NCBI GenBank assembly: GCA_964390055.1
Contig: CAYMGQ010000003.1
Location: 122,825 to 186,824 of the forward strand
Source of the DNA: CAYMGQ01 sp964390055
GTDB taxonomy: Bacteria > Bacillota > Clostridia > Peptostreptococcales > Natronincolaceae
Length of the DNA stretch: 64,000 bases
Reading direction: 5' to 3'
The translations under genes were made by a program, and so were the position numbers. Each line of letters opens with the position of its first letter. Position 1 is the first letter of the stretch. Below, one piece after another: positions 17,727 through 26,335 of this stretch. A model generated the notes under the pieces. It made no database searches. It was not told the DNA's origin and saw only the letters and a list, made by a program, of their open reading frames with translations.

Positions 17727-18059
17727 TTACACCTCCCCGTCATGAAGGATTATATATTCTGGGTAACTTTCTTTAATATTTTTTAATCCTAAAATCATTG
17801 TTTCTAATAATACATCAGTTTTGAGTCTTTGTACTTTAGTGAGTCTCTGGGGGATTCGTAAATGCAAAAAACCATCAGATATCTTATAGTCAATCCCTAC
17901 ATTTACTATATCACATAAACCCAAGATAACAGTCTGTGTTAACATTGAGACCCCTGCGCATATAATATCCTGACCAGCCTCGGCTGCATATGCATGACCC
18001 TCAACCTTAAAATCATATACTTGATCTTTTCCATTTCTTTTTACATTTATCTCTATCAT
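17727..18059 (-). CDS. prp: Ribosomal-processing cysteine protease Prp
   Basis: 110 residues of the YsxB/DUF464 family. The catalytic pair is visible as GHA with His22 and DIICAGVS with Cys34, matching the positions known for staphylococcal Prp. It removes the L27 N-terminal extension, an essential step in Firmicutes carrying that extension. Located between rplU and rpmA, as is typical. Both enzyme and its cut site (LQLF-ASKKG in the next gene) are in this window. Confidence 0.95.
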   Translation of the reverse strand: MIEINVKRNGKDQVYDFKVEGHAYAAEAGQDIICAGVSMLTQTVILGLCDIVNVGIDYKISDGFLHLRIPQRLTKVQRLKTDVLLETMILGLKNIKESYPEYIILHDGEV

Positions 18060-18068
18060 ATCTTATTC

Positions 18069-18380
18069 CTAGACACTAATCTTTTCAATTGATAGTTTTG
18101 TATATGGTTGTCTATGGCCCTGCTTCTTTCTGTAATTTTTTTTGCGTTTGTACTTAAAAATTACAATCTTCTTACCTTTACCCTGTTTTTCAACCTTTGC
18201 CTCAACAACAGCTCCATCTACCATTGGAGATCCCACTGTTAAATTGCCATCCTTTGCAACTGCTAGAACTCTATCTAACTTTACAGTTTCTCCTTCTGCT
18301 GCATTTAATTTCTCTACATATAGGGAATCTCCTTCCCTGACCGTATACTGTTTCCCGCCTGTTTCAATAATTGCATACAT
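18069..18380 (-). CDS. rplU: 50S ribosomal protein L21
   Basis: 103 residues from the ATG at 18380, which has a strong GGGAGGTGT site and gives the canonical start MYAIIETGGKQYTV. A longer in-frame start (18410) would run into the leader and lacks a site. The C-terminal KRKKNYRKKQGHRQPYTKL region is the conserved rRNA-binding signature. First gene of the rplU-prp-rpmA operon, with its own promoter and leader. Confidence 0.97.
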   Translation of the reverse strand: MYAIIETGGKQYTVREGDSLYVEKLNAAEGETVKLDRVLAVAKDGNLTVGSPMVDGAVVEAKVEKQGKGKKIVIFKYKRKKNYRKKQGHRQPYTKLSIEKISV

Positions 18381-18474
18381 GCCTACACCTCCCCTACCCA
18401 GTCTCGCCAAATCTAGGTACTATAATAAGTATAGATTTAACAATTAAAACCCGATTTGTGCGGCTACTTACAAA
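18381..18474 (-). promoter_or_regulatory. Probable ribosomal protein L21 leader
   Basis: The ~95-base untranslated region between the rplU promoter and its ATG holds GTAGCCGCACAAATCGGG and a following CTATACTTATTATAG inverted repeat, then ends in GGGGAGGTG. An L21 leader RNA is known at this place in Firmicutes and is thought to mediate autoregulation. The call rests on position and general resemblance; I could not fold it against the Rfam model. Confidence 0.45.
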
Positions 18475-18479
18475 TATAA

Positions 18480-18508
18480 ATAGTACCACAGGATTATATC
18501 AAAGTCAA
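18480..18508 (-). promoter_or_regulatory. Promoter of rplU operon
   Basis: TTGACT (18503-18508) and TACTAT (18480-18485) on the minus strand with a 17-base spacer. The -35 box overlaps the stop codon of the RNase G gene upstream. Confidence 0.72.
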
Positions 18509-20013
18509 GACTTCCAACTAATCTCCTGCATGGTTTCCTTTATAATATCTAATTTGCCCATTTTTTTAATTAGTAAATCCTGATAAGCTAATCCCCTAGC
18601 AGGTAAAATCCATACTCTTATATTATAAATATCTTCCAATTCCTTTATGATAATTTTGCTATCCAAAATTTCCTGGTGGATATCCGGGTGTACCTGAAAA
18701 ATAATGGCCTCAGCATTGGTGTGCCCACTAATTCTTTTAATTTCCTTTTCCATCTCATACAAAATAATATCCACTCTTAAAACTCTTCCATCTCCATGAC
18801 AGCAGTCACATTTTTTTTTCATGATAGTTTCCAAACCCTGTCTTACTTTTTTCCTAGTCAATTCAACTAGTCCCAAGGAAGTCATGCCTAATATTTTTGT
18901 TTTTGTCCTATCCTTCTGAAGGGCCTCTTCTAAGGATTGTAAAACTTTGTCTATATATTGCTTCTGCGTCATATCTATAAAATCTATAATAATAATACCA
19001 CCTATATTCCTAAGTCTCAGCTGTTTTGCTATTTCTCCTACAGCTTCCATATTAGTACGGAATATAGTATCTTCTAAGTCACTGGTTCCCACATATTTGC
19101 CGGTGTTTACATCAATTACTGTTAATGCCTCAGTATAATCTATTACAATGTATCCCCCGCCACTAAGCCACACTTTCCTGGATATTGCCCTTTCAATCTG
19201 AGCTAGCAATCCATAACGTTCAAATAATTCCAGACTATCTGTATATAGGCTCACTCTCTCTTTAAGGTGGGGAGATAACAAATGAACTAATTCTAAAGTA
19301 CTATTATATACTTCCTCATCATTGATTATAAATTCATGAAACTCTTTATCAAAAATATCCCGTGTTACTCTAGCAACTAAATCAAAATCTCTGTGAATCC
19401 TACTAGGTGAGGAAATTAAATTTTGCCCGTCCTGGATTTTATGCCAAAGACCTAATAAAAAATTTATATCCTCTCTGAAATTGTATGCTGATTTATTTTC
19501 TGCAACTGTTCTTACAATAACCCCCATATTTCTTGGTCGAATTTCCTCTACCTCTTTCCTTAATCTCTCCCTTTCACTTTGAGAATTGATTTTCCTTGAC
19601 ACCCCTAGATAGTCTGTGGTGGGCATTAAAACCAAGTATCTACCGGGCAAAGTTATATGTCTAGTTAATCTAGCACCTTTGGAACCTATGGGTTCTTTTG
19701 TTACTTGTACTATAATTTCCTGGCCCCTTTTAATTATATCAGTTATGGAGACATCCCCTTCGTCATAAAATTTTGCCTTTTTTTCCTTTTCAGGTATTGC
19801 GTCTCCTACGTATAGGAATCCATTTTTCTCTTGGCCTATATCTACAAAGGCAGCTTGCATTCCGGGAAGCACATTTGTAACCCTGCCCTTATAGATATTT
19901 CCCACACTTCTTTGACTATTACGCCTTTCTATATATAGTTCTACTAGTTCCTCATTTTCAATGATAGCTAGCCTAGTTTCATTCACAGTAACATCTACTA
20001 AAATTCGTTTCAT
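18505..20013 (-). CDS. rng: Ribonuclease G/E family endoribonuclease
   Basis: 502 residues, RNase G-sized. An S1 RNA-binding domain (about residues 35-125: VGNIYKGRVTNVLPGMQAAFVDIG) precedes the catalytic domain, where the metal-binding aspartates lie in VIDVNTG (near 300) and IIIDFIDM (near 345). The zinc-link CxxC appears as KKKCDCCHGDG near 405. Cleaves single-stranded 5' regions and takes part in rRNA processing and mRNA decay. It follows the DUF2344 gene with an 11-base gap in the order radical SAM-DUF2344-rng-rplU common in Clostridia. Confidence 0.93.
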   Translation of the reverse strand: MKRILVDVTVNETRLAIIENEELVELYIERRNSQRSVGNIYKGRVTNVLPGMQAAFVDIGQEKNGFLYVGDAIPEKEKKAKFYDEGDVSITDIIKRGQEIIVQVTKEPIGSKGARLTRHITLPGRYLVLMPTTDYLGVSRKINSQSERERLRKEVEEIRPRNMGVIVRTVAENKSAYNFREDINFLLGLWHKIQDGQNLISSPSRIHRDFDLVARVTRDIFDKEFHEFIINDEEVYNSTLELVHLLSPHLKERVSLYTDSLELFERYGLLAQIERAISRKVWLSGGGYIVIDYTEALTVIDVNTGKYVGTSDLEDTIFRTNMEAVGEIAKQLRLRNIGGIIIIDFIDMTQKQYIDKVLQSLEEALQKDRTKTKILGMTSLGLVELTRKKVRQGLETIMKKKCDCCHGDGRVLRVDIILYEMEKEIKRISGHTNAEAIIFQVHPDIHQEILDSKIIIKELEDIYNIRVWILPARGLAYQDLLIKKMGKLDIIKETMQEISWKS

Positions 20014-20024
20014 TTAAGCCACCC

Positions 20025-20750
20025 CTAATTATTTAAATCTTCCAAAGGCGTTAAGGTCCTAGGTTCTATTTGATTAAATAATTCAATCCTATGAACTCTA
20101 GTATCATTCTGTTTTATTGGTATATTCATTTCCTCCTCAAGTTTTTTAATAACAATTTCAGGTTTTAAATTCCCTCTACTTCCAGTTGACAATAACATCT
20201 CCAATGTTAGAACTTTATCTACAAGTTTAAGTAATTTTATATACTTTATTTGATTTCTGATATTTATCCTTGAAAAACCTCGCCTTTTTCTTCTACCTCT
20301 CTTTCTTTGTCTTATAGCTATAATCTCATCTAAATTTAAAAAGTTTTTAATTTTGTTTTCAATTTCCTTATATTCTATTCTATCTAACAAATTGGTTTTC
20401 ACTAAATAACTAGAATAATTCACTCCCGCCATTAGTGACCCCTCTTTCATAGGAATATATTTAGCAGCAACAATTTGTAGACCGTCTGGCAATTGATTAT
20501 TAAGAGAATTTATAAATTTGTCCAATTCAATTTTCTTGCTTATTTCTATGTCCATATATTCTCCATCACTAGATATACCAATTCCCAGGGCAGTTGCAAA
20601 AGCCATAATAGGCCTTGGATTGAATCCCCGGGTATAGGATATGGGAATCTCAGCCCTTCTAAAGGCTCTTTCCAACAGTCGAATTAAATCTAGGTGGGAG
20701 ATAAAAACCATATCTTCTTTTTTATAAAATTTTGACCTTATTCTAAACAT
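20025..20750 (-). CDS. DUF2344/TIGR03936 family protein
   Basis: 241 residues from the ATG at 20750, which overlaps the stop of the preceding gene (TAATG). A TTG six bases earlier is an alternative that is better spaced from the GGAGGG site. The conserved N-terminal block FRIRSKFYKKEDMVFISHLDLIRLLERA and SYTRGFNPRPIMAFA identify the radical-SAM-linked family. A lysine/arginine-rich stretch (RQRKRGRRKRRGF, about residues 154-166) suggests nucleic acid contact. The molecular function is unknown; it is nearly always next to the radical SAM gene as here, and in some genomes fused to it. Confidence 0.9.
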   Translation of the reverse strand: MFRIRSKFYKKEDMVFISHLDLIRLLERAFRRAEIPISYTRGFNPRPIMAFATALGIGISSDGEYMDIEISKKIELDKFINSLNNQLPDGLQIVAAKYIPMKEGSLMAGVNYSSYLVKTNLLDRIEYKEIENKIKNFLNLDEIIAIRQRKRGRRKRRGFSRINIRNQIKYIKLLKLVDKVLTLEMLLSTGSRGNLKPEIVIKKLEEEMNIPIKQNDTRVHRIELFNQIEPRTLTPLEDLNN

Positions 20751-22588
20751 TAACAAATTCCCTCCACGAAGGCCTGATTAATACCACAACCACTACAATT
20801 AATCCTGCAATCCTCTGTTATTTTTCCATTTTTAGCTTTCTCATTCTCCCTAATTAGAAATTTCTTAGTAACACCAATATCTATATGATCCCAAGGTAAT
20901 AATTCATTATATTCCCTTCTTCTATTGGCATAAAACTCCGGGTCAATTCCTATATCTTCAAATATTTTTTGCCATTTATTATAATCAAAATGTTCCTTCC
21001 ACCCATCAAATTTTAAGCCCCTTTTTAATGCTAACTCTAAAGCCTTAGAAAGTCTCCTATCACCCCGGGCAAAAATGGCCTCCAGCAAACTCGTTCTTGG
21101 ATCGTGATAATCATAGTTTATATGTTTGTTTTTTAATTCCTCTCCTAAAAATTCCTGCCTTTTATGAATCTCATCCAAACTAATTTGAGATTCCCATTGA
21201 AAGGGTGTGAATGCTTTTGGTACGAAGGTAGCACTACTAACCGTTATATTGAGTCTTTTATTTCTTAGTTCCTTAGGGGTTTGATAATATAGATCTATTG
21301 CTTTAAAGGCTAATTCACTTATACCCTTTAAGTCCTCAAGTTTTTCTGTGGGCAAACCCAACATAAAATATAGTTTTATATTCCCCCACCCTAATTTAAA
21401 TGCCTTTTGGGCAGCTTCAGTTAAATCCTTTTCATTAATTCCTTTATTAATTACATTTCTTAACCTTTGGCTACCAGCTTCGGGAGCAAAAGTCAGGCCC
21501 GTTTTCCGCACTTTTTGTATTTCCTCCAGTAGGCCCAGTGTAATATTGTCTAACCTCAATGAGGGTAGGGAGATACCTATCTGCCTTCCTTCATATTCAT
21601 CAATTAGCTCCCTAACAAGTGCCTGTAAATCAGAATAATCACTTGTGCTTAAGGAAGATAAAGAAATTTCCTCATATCCAGTTGATAATAATAGTTCGCG
21701 TGCTAAATATTTCAATATGTCAATTGACTTTTCTCTGATAGGCCTGTAGACCATACCAGCCTGACAAAATCTGCAACCACGTGTACATCCCCTGAAAATT
21801 TCCAATACAACTCTATCATGGACTACATCTAAATATGGTACAATCATTTCCTTAGGGTAGTATGCCTTGTCCATATTTTTAATTATTCTCTTTCTTATTG
21901 TTTTAGGAATTCCCTCATACTTAGGTGTAAAGGACCGGATAAGACCATCATCATCATATTCCACATCATAAAGGGAAGGTATATAGACTCCCGGTATTTT
22001 TGAAGAATCATACAAAAAATCTTTTTTGTTATAGCTACCATTTTTGTGGCTTTTATATAGTTCTAATAACTCCACAATCACTTCCTCTGCCTCACCAATT
22101 ACTATTAAATCAGCAAAATCTGCTATAGGCTCCGGATTATAAGTACAGGGGCCACCAAAAATTATAAGAGGGTCGTCCTCATCCCTTTCCCAACTATAAA
22201 TCGGGATTCCTGCTAAATCCATCATATTTAATACATTTGTATAACTCAACTCATATTGTAGTGTAAAGCCTACAAAATCAAAATCTTTAATGGGATTCCT
22301 ACTTTCTAACCCCCAAAGGGGGATAGATCCTTTCCTCATCTTCTCTTCCATATCTATGGCCGGGGCAAAAACCCGTTCACAGTATACATTATCTAATGTG
22401 TTTAATAGCCCGTATAGGATTTTCATACCTAAATGACTCATACCAATTTCATAAATGTCTGGGAAGCAAAATGCAAAACGCAATGTTTCTTCATTAACTT
22501 TCTTGTATATTGCATTGAGCTCATTTCCTAAATATCTTGCAGGTTTTTCAACTAAATATAGTAATTCTTCAATATTAATCTTCTTCAT
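20750..22588 (-). CDS. B12-binding-like radical SAM protein (TIGR03960 family)
   Basis: 612 residues. The N-terminal ~200 residues resemble a cobalamin-binding-type region (FCFPDIYEIGMSHLGMKILYG; GGPCTYNPEPIADFADLIVIGEAE). The radical SAM cluster motif CTRGCRFCQAG (CxxxCxxC) is near residue 270. The C-terminus has DCRINCSGCGINQ, a possible extra iron-sulfur or metal site. The family is paired with DUF2344 proteins and RNase G next to rplU, suggesting RNA or ribosome modification, but the reaction is not established to my knowledge. Confidence 0.88.
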   Translation of the reverse strand: MKKINIEELLYLVEKPARYLGNELNAIYKKVNEETLRFAFCFPDIYEIGMSHLGMKILYGLLNTLDNVYCERVFAPAIDMEEKMRKGSIPLWGLESRNPIKDFDFVGFTLQYELSYTNVLNMMDLAGIPIYSWERDEDDPLIIFGGPCTYNPEPIADFADLIVIGEAEEVIVELLELYKSHKNGSYNKKDFLYDSSKIPGVYIPSLYDVEYDDDGLIRSFTPKYEGIPKTIRKRIIKNMDKAYYPKEMIVPYLDVVHDRVVLEIFRGCTRGCRFCQAGMVYRPIREKSIDILKYLARELLLSTGYEEISLSSLSTSDYSDLQALVRELIDEYEGRQIGISLPSLRLDNITLGLLEEIQKVRKTGLTFAPEAGSQRLRNVINKGINEKDLTEAAQKAFKLGWGNIKLYFMLGLPTEKLEDLKGISELAFKAIDLYYQTPKELRNKRLNITVSSATFVPKAFTPFQWESQISLDEIHKRQEFLGEELKNKHINYDYHDPRTSLLEAIFARGDRRLSKALELALKRGLKFDGWKEHFDYNKWQKIFEDIGIDPEFYANRRREYNELLPWDHIDIGVTKKFLIRENEKAKNGKITEDCRINCSGCGINQAFVEGIC

Positions 22589-22637
22589 TGTTTACCTCCA
22601 TCATCTACTACAATTGTATTTAAAGATATGTTATCAT

Positions 22638-23543
22638 TCAACAATCATTTTTTCCACCTTTATATTTTATTAATTCTATTAATTCCCCCAGATTAATTTC
22701 CGTTCCATATTTAATATTGCCATCCAATATTTCACCCTCTGTTAGGTTATCCATAATTTTCCCTTCTGTATTAAGTACAGTTACAAAATGATATTTATCG
22801 CCATGAAATTCTTGGAACATCTCATATATTTTAATATTCTCTAATGCTGTTATATATTTTGCCTCCATAAAACCTTTTTCTAGTAACTTCTTTCTTTTCA
22901 TTATTATTTTATAAATAAATATATAACCAATCCCCTCTTTTTCTTTTTCTAATGCAAATAATAAAAATATTCCTAAGCCAGATAAAATGAAATTCTCCAT
23001 ATATTTTACACCTGAATATAAGCCCCATATAAAAATTATTAAAGATAAAATTCTACCTAAACAAATCATAATTGCAGTGGCTCTTTTAAATCCAATCTTA
23101 ATATTTAACCAAGCCCTAACCACCCTACCACCATCTAATGGCAAAATAGGAATCAAATTGAAACATCCCAGTTTCAGATTCATTTCAATAAATACCCTTA
23201 ATAAATCTAATTCAATTCTAATAATGTCAGCTACTATTAAAGCAATAATTAACATTGTAAAATTTGAAAGGGGTCCCACAAGAGATATTATAATTTCCTG
23301 TTTATATTCCAATGCTAATAGTCCGCCCGTTTTGGCAACTCCCCCAAAGGGAAATATCTCAATTTCACTAACCTCTATGCCATAATAATTAGATACTAAA
23401 GCATGGGTTAACTCATGAATTACTATTATAATCATAAGCAATAAAAAATGGCTAAAATAACTGGAGTACACGGCCATTCCACAAATTATCAGCATCATGT
23501 AATTTAATTTTATATCAATATTATAAATTCTAAATAATCTCAT
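22638..23543 (-). CDS. spoIVFB: Stage IV sporulation intramembrane metalloprotease SpoIVFB
   Basis: 301 residues, S2P/M50 family. The zinc motif HExxH reads HELTHALV (near residue 43), and the second metal-ligand motif NLIPILPLDGGR near 135. Four to six membrane helices are predicted in residues 10-205, with a soluble C-terminal part resembling a CBS-like domain (about 210-301). In B. subtilis it cleaves pro-sigma-K in the mother cell and is held inactive by SpoIVFA, whose gene lies directly upstream here with a 24-base gap. Confidence 0.9.
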   Translation of the reverse strand: MRLFRIYNIDIKLNYMMLIICGMAVYSSYFSHFLLLMIIIVIHELTHALVSNYYGIEVSEIEIFPFGGVAKTGGLLALEYKQEIIISLVGPLSNFTMLIIALIVADIIRIELDLLRVFIEMNLKLGCFNLIPILPLDGGRVVRAWLNIKIGFKRATAIMICLGRILSLIIFIWGLYSGVKYMENFILSGLGIFLLFALEKEKEGIGYIFIYKIIMKRKKLLEKGFMEAKYITALENIKIYEMFQEFHGDKYHFVTVLNTEGKIMDNLTEGEILDGNIKYGTEINLGELIELIKYKGGKNDC

Positions 23544-23567
23544 TAAACTGTCAATCCCAATATAAAT

Positions 23568-24272
23568 TTATAAATTATTAATATCCCAATTGATAAGAGT
23601 CATGGGATCAACAGCTTGTTTTTGATCCCAAATTTCAAATTCCAATTTATCAAAATTATCTCCAATAATGTCTCCCATGGAAACCCCCTGGTTTTCTACA
23701 ACAAGACTGGCATTTATATTTTTGTATACAGAAAGTAATTCACCGGTATGTTTGATTATTATGTAACAACCATCATATGGATTGTGTCCAACATCTAATA
23801 CAACACCATTTTGAATTGCTAGTATTTTTTCCCCTCTCACCCCTTTGATAATAATGCCTTTGCTTAACCTACCATCCTTTTCATTTACTTGATTAAATTC
23901 ACATATTATTTCCCCCTCCATGGGAGGAATATATTGTCTATCCTCTTGGGTACCTACTGTCATAGCAGTAATAAGACCTTCACCCCGCTCCATACAATTG
24001 CCTAAGACATTTTTTAGCCAAAGATAGTTTTTCTTTATATAAAATTTTTGACTAAGTCTATATTCAATCCTATTAAGTATTAAGTTGGTAGGCTCTATGT
24101 TAATAATCTTGACACCAATAATTGATAAAAGTATAAGCAGTGATACGACAAATTTAATTAAAATTTTATCAGTCCATCGTCTTCCCCAATTTAAATTAGT
24201 TCGGTTTTTATTAATTTTTCCCTTATGAGGTATCAAGGAATATATAAAAACATTGTCCTCTTTTTCTTTCAT
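23568..24272 (-). CDS. spoIVFA: SpoIVFA-like M23-type regulator of SpoIVFB
   Basis: 234 residues. Residues 35-58 form one transmembrane segment; the C-terminal ~100 residues form a LytM/M23-like beta domain (GIIIKGVRGEKILAIQNGVVLDVG, then YIIIKHTGELLSVYKN). The zinc ligands of active M23 peptidases (HxxxD and HxH) are missing, as in SpoIVFA, so it is a structural rather than catalytic domain. Gene order with spoIVFB supports the assignment; the protein would inhibit SpoIVFB until the forespore signal arrives. Confidence 0.85.
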   Translation of the reverse strand: MKEKEDNVFIYSLIPHKGKINKNRTNLNWGRRWTDKILIKFVVSLLILLSIIGVKIINIEPTNLILNRIEYRLSQKFYIKKNYLWLKNVLGNCMERGEGLITAMTVGTQEDRQYIPPMEGEIICEFNQVNEKDGRLSKGIIIKGVRGEKILAIQNGVVLDVGHNPYDGCYIIIKHTGELLSVYKNINASLVVENQGVSMGDIIGDNFDKLEFEIWDQKQAVDPMTLINWDINNL

Positions 24273-24349
24273 CTAAGCCTCCCCCTTTGTCAATATCTAG
24301 TATAAATATATTGCTTTAAGCAGCTTATTATTACACAATACCGTTTTTA

Positions 24350-24404
24350 GCAAATAAGTAAAAGCCATCTATTCCGAGAGAATAAATGGCTTTTACTTAT
24401 TTGC
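24350..24404 (-). terminator. Terminator after minE (19-bp perfect stem)
   Basis: GCAAATAAGTAAAAGCCAT at 24350-24368 is the exact reverse complement of 24386-24404, with the loop able to extend the stem. It begins within the minE stop codon. An unusually long stem that closes the maf-radC-mre-min operon; the flanking T-run on the minus strand is short. Confidence 0.65.
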
Positions 24405-24688
24405 TATATCCGACTTTTGCTCTTCATTTTTTTTATAGGTATATTGGCTACCAGTGCCGGTATCATTGTATCATCTACATCTTTTTTAGTTCTTGTCAAT
24501 TTTATATCCAAACCACTTTCATCTATTTCAACATAGTCTGATATAACTTTTATAATATCATCTTTTACCATATCCAGAAAGTGAGGAGAGCAATGGGTTC
24601 TATCATGTACTAGGACCAGTTTTAAACGTTCTTTTGCGACATTTTTGCTAGAATTTGAGCCCCTATTAAAAAACTTTAAAAATTCCAT
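24404..24688 (-). CDS. minE: Cell division topological specificity factor MinE
   Basis: 94 residues. MEFLKFFNRG is the amphipathic membrane-targeting start; SKNVAKERLKLVLVHDR is the MinD-binding region (about residues 14-31); the rest is the MinE dimer domain with DDIIKVISDYVEID. MinE displaces MinD from the membrane, giving Min oscillation. Its presence, instead of DivIVA/MinJ only, is typical of many Clostridia. Last gene of the operon, followed by a long hairpin. Confidence 0.95.
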   Translation of the reverse strand: MEFLKFFNRGSNSSKNVAKERLKLVLVHDRTHCSPHFLDMVKDDIIKVISDYVEIDESGLDIKLTRTKKDVDDTMIPALVANIPIKKMKSKSRI

Positions 24689-24707
24689 TATTATCCCTCC
24701 TTAAAGT

Positions 24708-25514
24708 TTATTTTGCAAAACCAAATATTTTTCTTAGCCTAGTTACTAATCCTTGATTTGCCTCCATATCAACAAAGGGGACTTTCTCACCAAGAACACG
24801 TTTTGCAATATTTCTGTAAGCCTGCCCCGCTAATGAATTTTGATTGGCAACTACAGGTTCTCCCCTATTAGTTGATATCACAATAGCCTCATCGTCAGGT
24901 ACAACTCCTAACAAATCAACAGCTAATATATCAATCATGTCCTCAATATTCATCATGTCCCCTCTTTTAACCATATCAATCCTAAGTCGGTTAATGACTA
25001 AATAGGGATCTCTGAGTTCAGATGCCTCTAGCAGGCCTATAATTCTATCGGCATCCCTAACTGCGGATATTTCCGGCGTTGTGACAACTATCGCTTTACT
25101 AGCCCCCGCTATGGCATTTTTAAATCCTTGCTCAATTCCCGCTGGACAATCCACTAGTACATAGTCAAATAATTCCCCGAGATTTTTCGTTAATTCCTGC
25201 ATTTTATCAGGGGATATTGCAGTTTTATCTTTGGTCTGTGCAGCAGGCAGCAGAAACAGGCCATCATATCTTTTATCTTTAATAAGTGCCTGTTTTAATC
25301 TACAAACCCCATCCATTACATCCACTAAGTCATACACTATACGATTTTCCAAACCCATCACAACATCAAGATTCCTTAAACCAATATCGGCATCAACAAC
25401 AGCCACTTTATGACCTAGTTGCGATAAGGCAGTTCCAAGATTTGCAGCGGTAGTCGTTTTTCCCACGCCACCTTTTCCTGATGTAATAACAATTATTTCT
25501 CCCATTTCAATCAT
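24708..25514 (-). CDS. minD: Septum site-determining protein MinD
   Basis: 268 residues, ParA/MinD ATPase. Deviant Walker A GKGGVGKTT is at residues 13-21, a switch region follows with VVDADIGLRNLDVVMG, and the C-terminal amphipathic membrane helix is VTRLRKIFGFAK. The start could be the ATG three codons in (giving MGEIIVITSGKGG as in B. subtilis MinD) because the site GGGGG lies very close to the first ATG. Works with MinC and MinE to restrict FtsZ assembly to midcell. Confidence 0.96.
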   Translation of the reverse strand: MIEMGEIIVITSGKGGVGKTTTAANLGTALSQLGHKVAVVDADIGLRNLDVVMGLENRIVYDLVDVMDGVCRLKQALIKDKRYDGLFLLPAAQTKDKTAISPDKMQELTKNLGELFDYVLVDCPAGIEQGFKNAIAGASKAIVVTTPEISAVRDADRIIGLLEASELRDPYLVINRLRIDMVKRGDMMNIEDMIDILAVDLLGVVPDDEAIVISTNRGEPVVANQNSLAGQAYRNIAKRVLGEKVPFVDMEANQGLVTRLRKIFGFAK

Positions 25515-25535
25515 TAGCCCCCTTATTCGATTTTC

Positions 25536-26174
25536 TTATTTTTTACTTAAGTAAGGTTCTATGTAGACCATATCCCCTCTAACCCGGGCTAATTCCGGGC
25601 TATCGGGACCCTCATAATTACCATCTGGAGCCCTGGCAATTATATCTGCTATTCTTAATTGCATGGGATCCAAATATAGGGCTGCTACACAAGCCTCTTT
25701 GTTTCCATTTGCTCCGGCATGTGCTATACCTCTTAAACTACCCATAACGATTATATTGCCCAATGCTGTAATCTGAGCCCCCGGATTAACATCGCCAACA
25801 ATTACTATATTACCATCAAATTCAATCCTTTGCCCGGACCTAATTGTTCCTCTTACAAATTTTGTTTCACCTTCTACTATACCGCTAAACACCTTATTCT
25901 CAGTATCCTCAACTCCAGTGCTTGTATCGGTCACACTTTTAGTAATATACATTTTATATCTAGAAGTCATAATTTCTTCTAACTCTTTTTTTTCCTCCTT
26001 GCTAAGCATATCACCCTTAATTTGAAAAATCTTAGCTCCCTTAAAAAATGATTGGGTTTTGTCTAATCTATTTATAAGCTGTTTCTTTACTGTTTTAAAT
26101 TCATAGTCGGGCTTAATATACACCATTAATCCATGCCTAGTACCTTTAAATTCAATTACATTTTCTTCAGTCAT
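25536..26174 (-). CDS. minC: Septum site-determining protein MinC
   Basis: 212 residues. The N-terminal half is the FtsZ-inhibiting domain (VIEFKGTRHGLMVYIKPD). The C-terminal beta-helix domain (about 105-205) shows the repeats RSGQRIEFDGNIVIVGDVNPGAQITALGNIIVMGSLRG and the AHAGANG turn, typical of MinC, and binds MinD. First of the three min genes, following the PBP2 gene after 161 bases. Confidence 0.95.
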   Translation of the reverse strand: MTEENVIEFKGTRHGLMVYIKPDYEFKTVKKQLINRLDKTQSFFKGAKIFQIKGDMLSKEEKKELEEIMTSRYKMYITKSVTDTSTGVEDTENKVFSGIVEGETKFVRGTIRSGQRIEFDGNIVIVGDVNPGAQITALGNIIVMGSLRGIAHAGANGNKEACVAALYLDPMQLRIADIIARAPDGNYEGPDSPELARVRGDMVYIEPYLSKK

Positions 26175-26335
26175 AAAGCAATACCTCCACTAGCAAATTG
26201 AATAAATAATATTCCATAAATATAGTATCATATACATACTAATAAGTTCTTCATATATGGGTCTAATCCTCTTTTTTAATAGAAAACATAACTATTTACC
26301 CATAGTTAATTCAACAATTAGATTCTATATTTATA

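Noticed and set aside
22987..23385. 132-codon plus-strand frame opposite spoIVFB
   Set aside because: Complement of the membrane-helix codons of SpoIVFB; no start site or domain.
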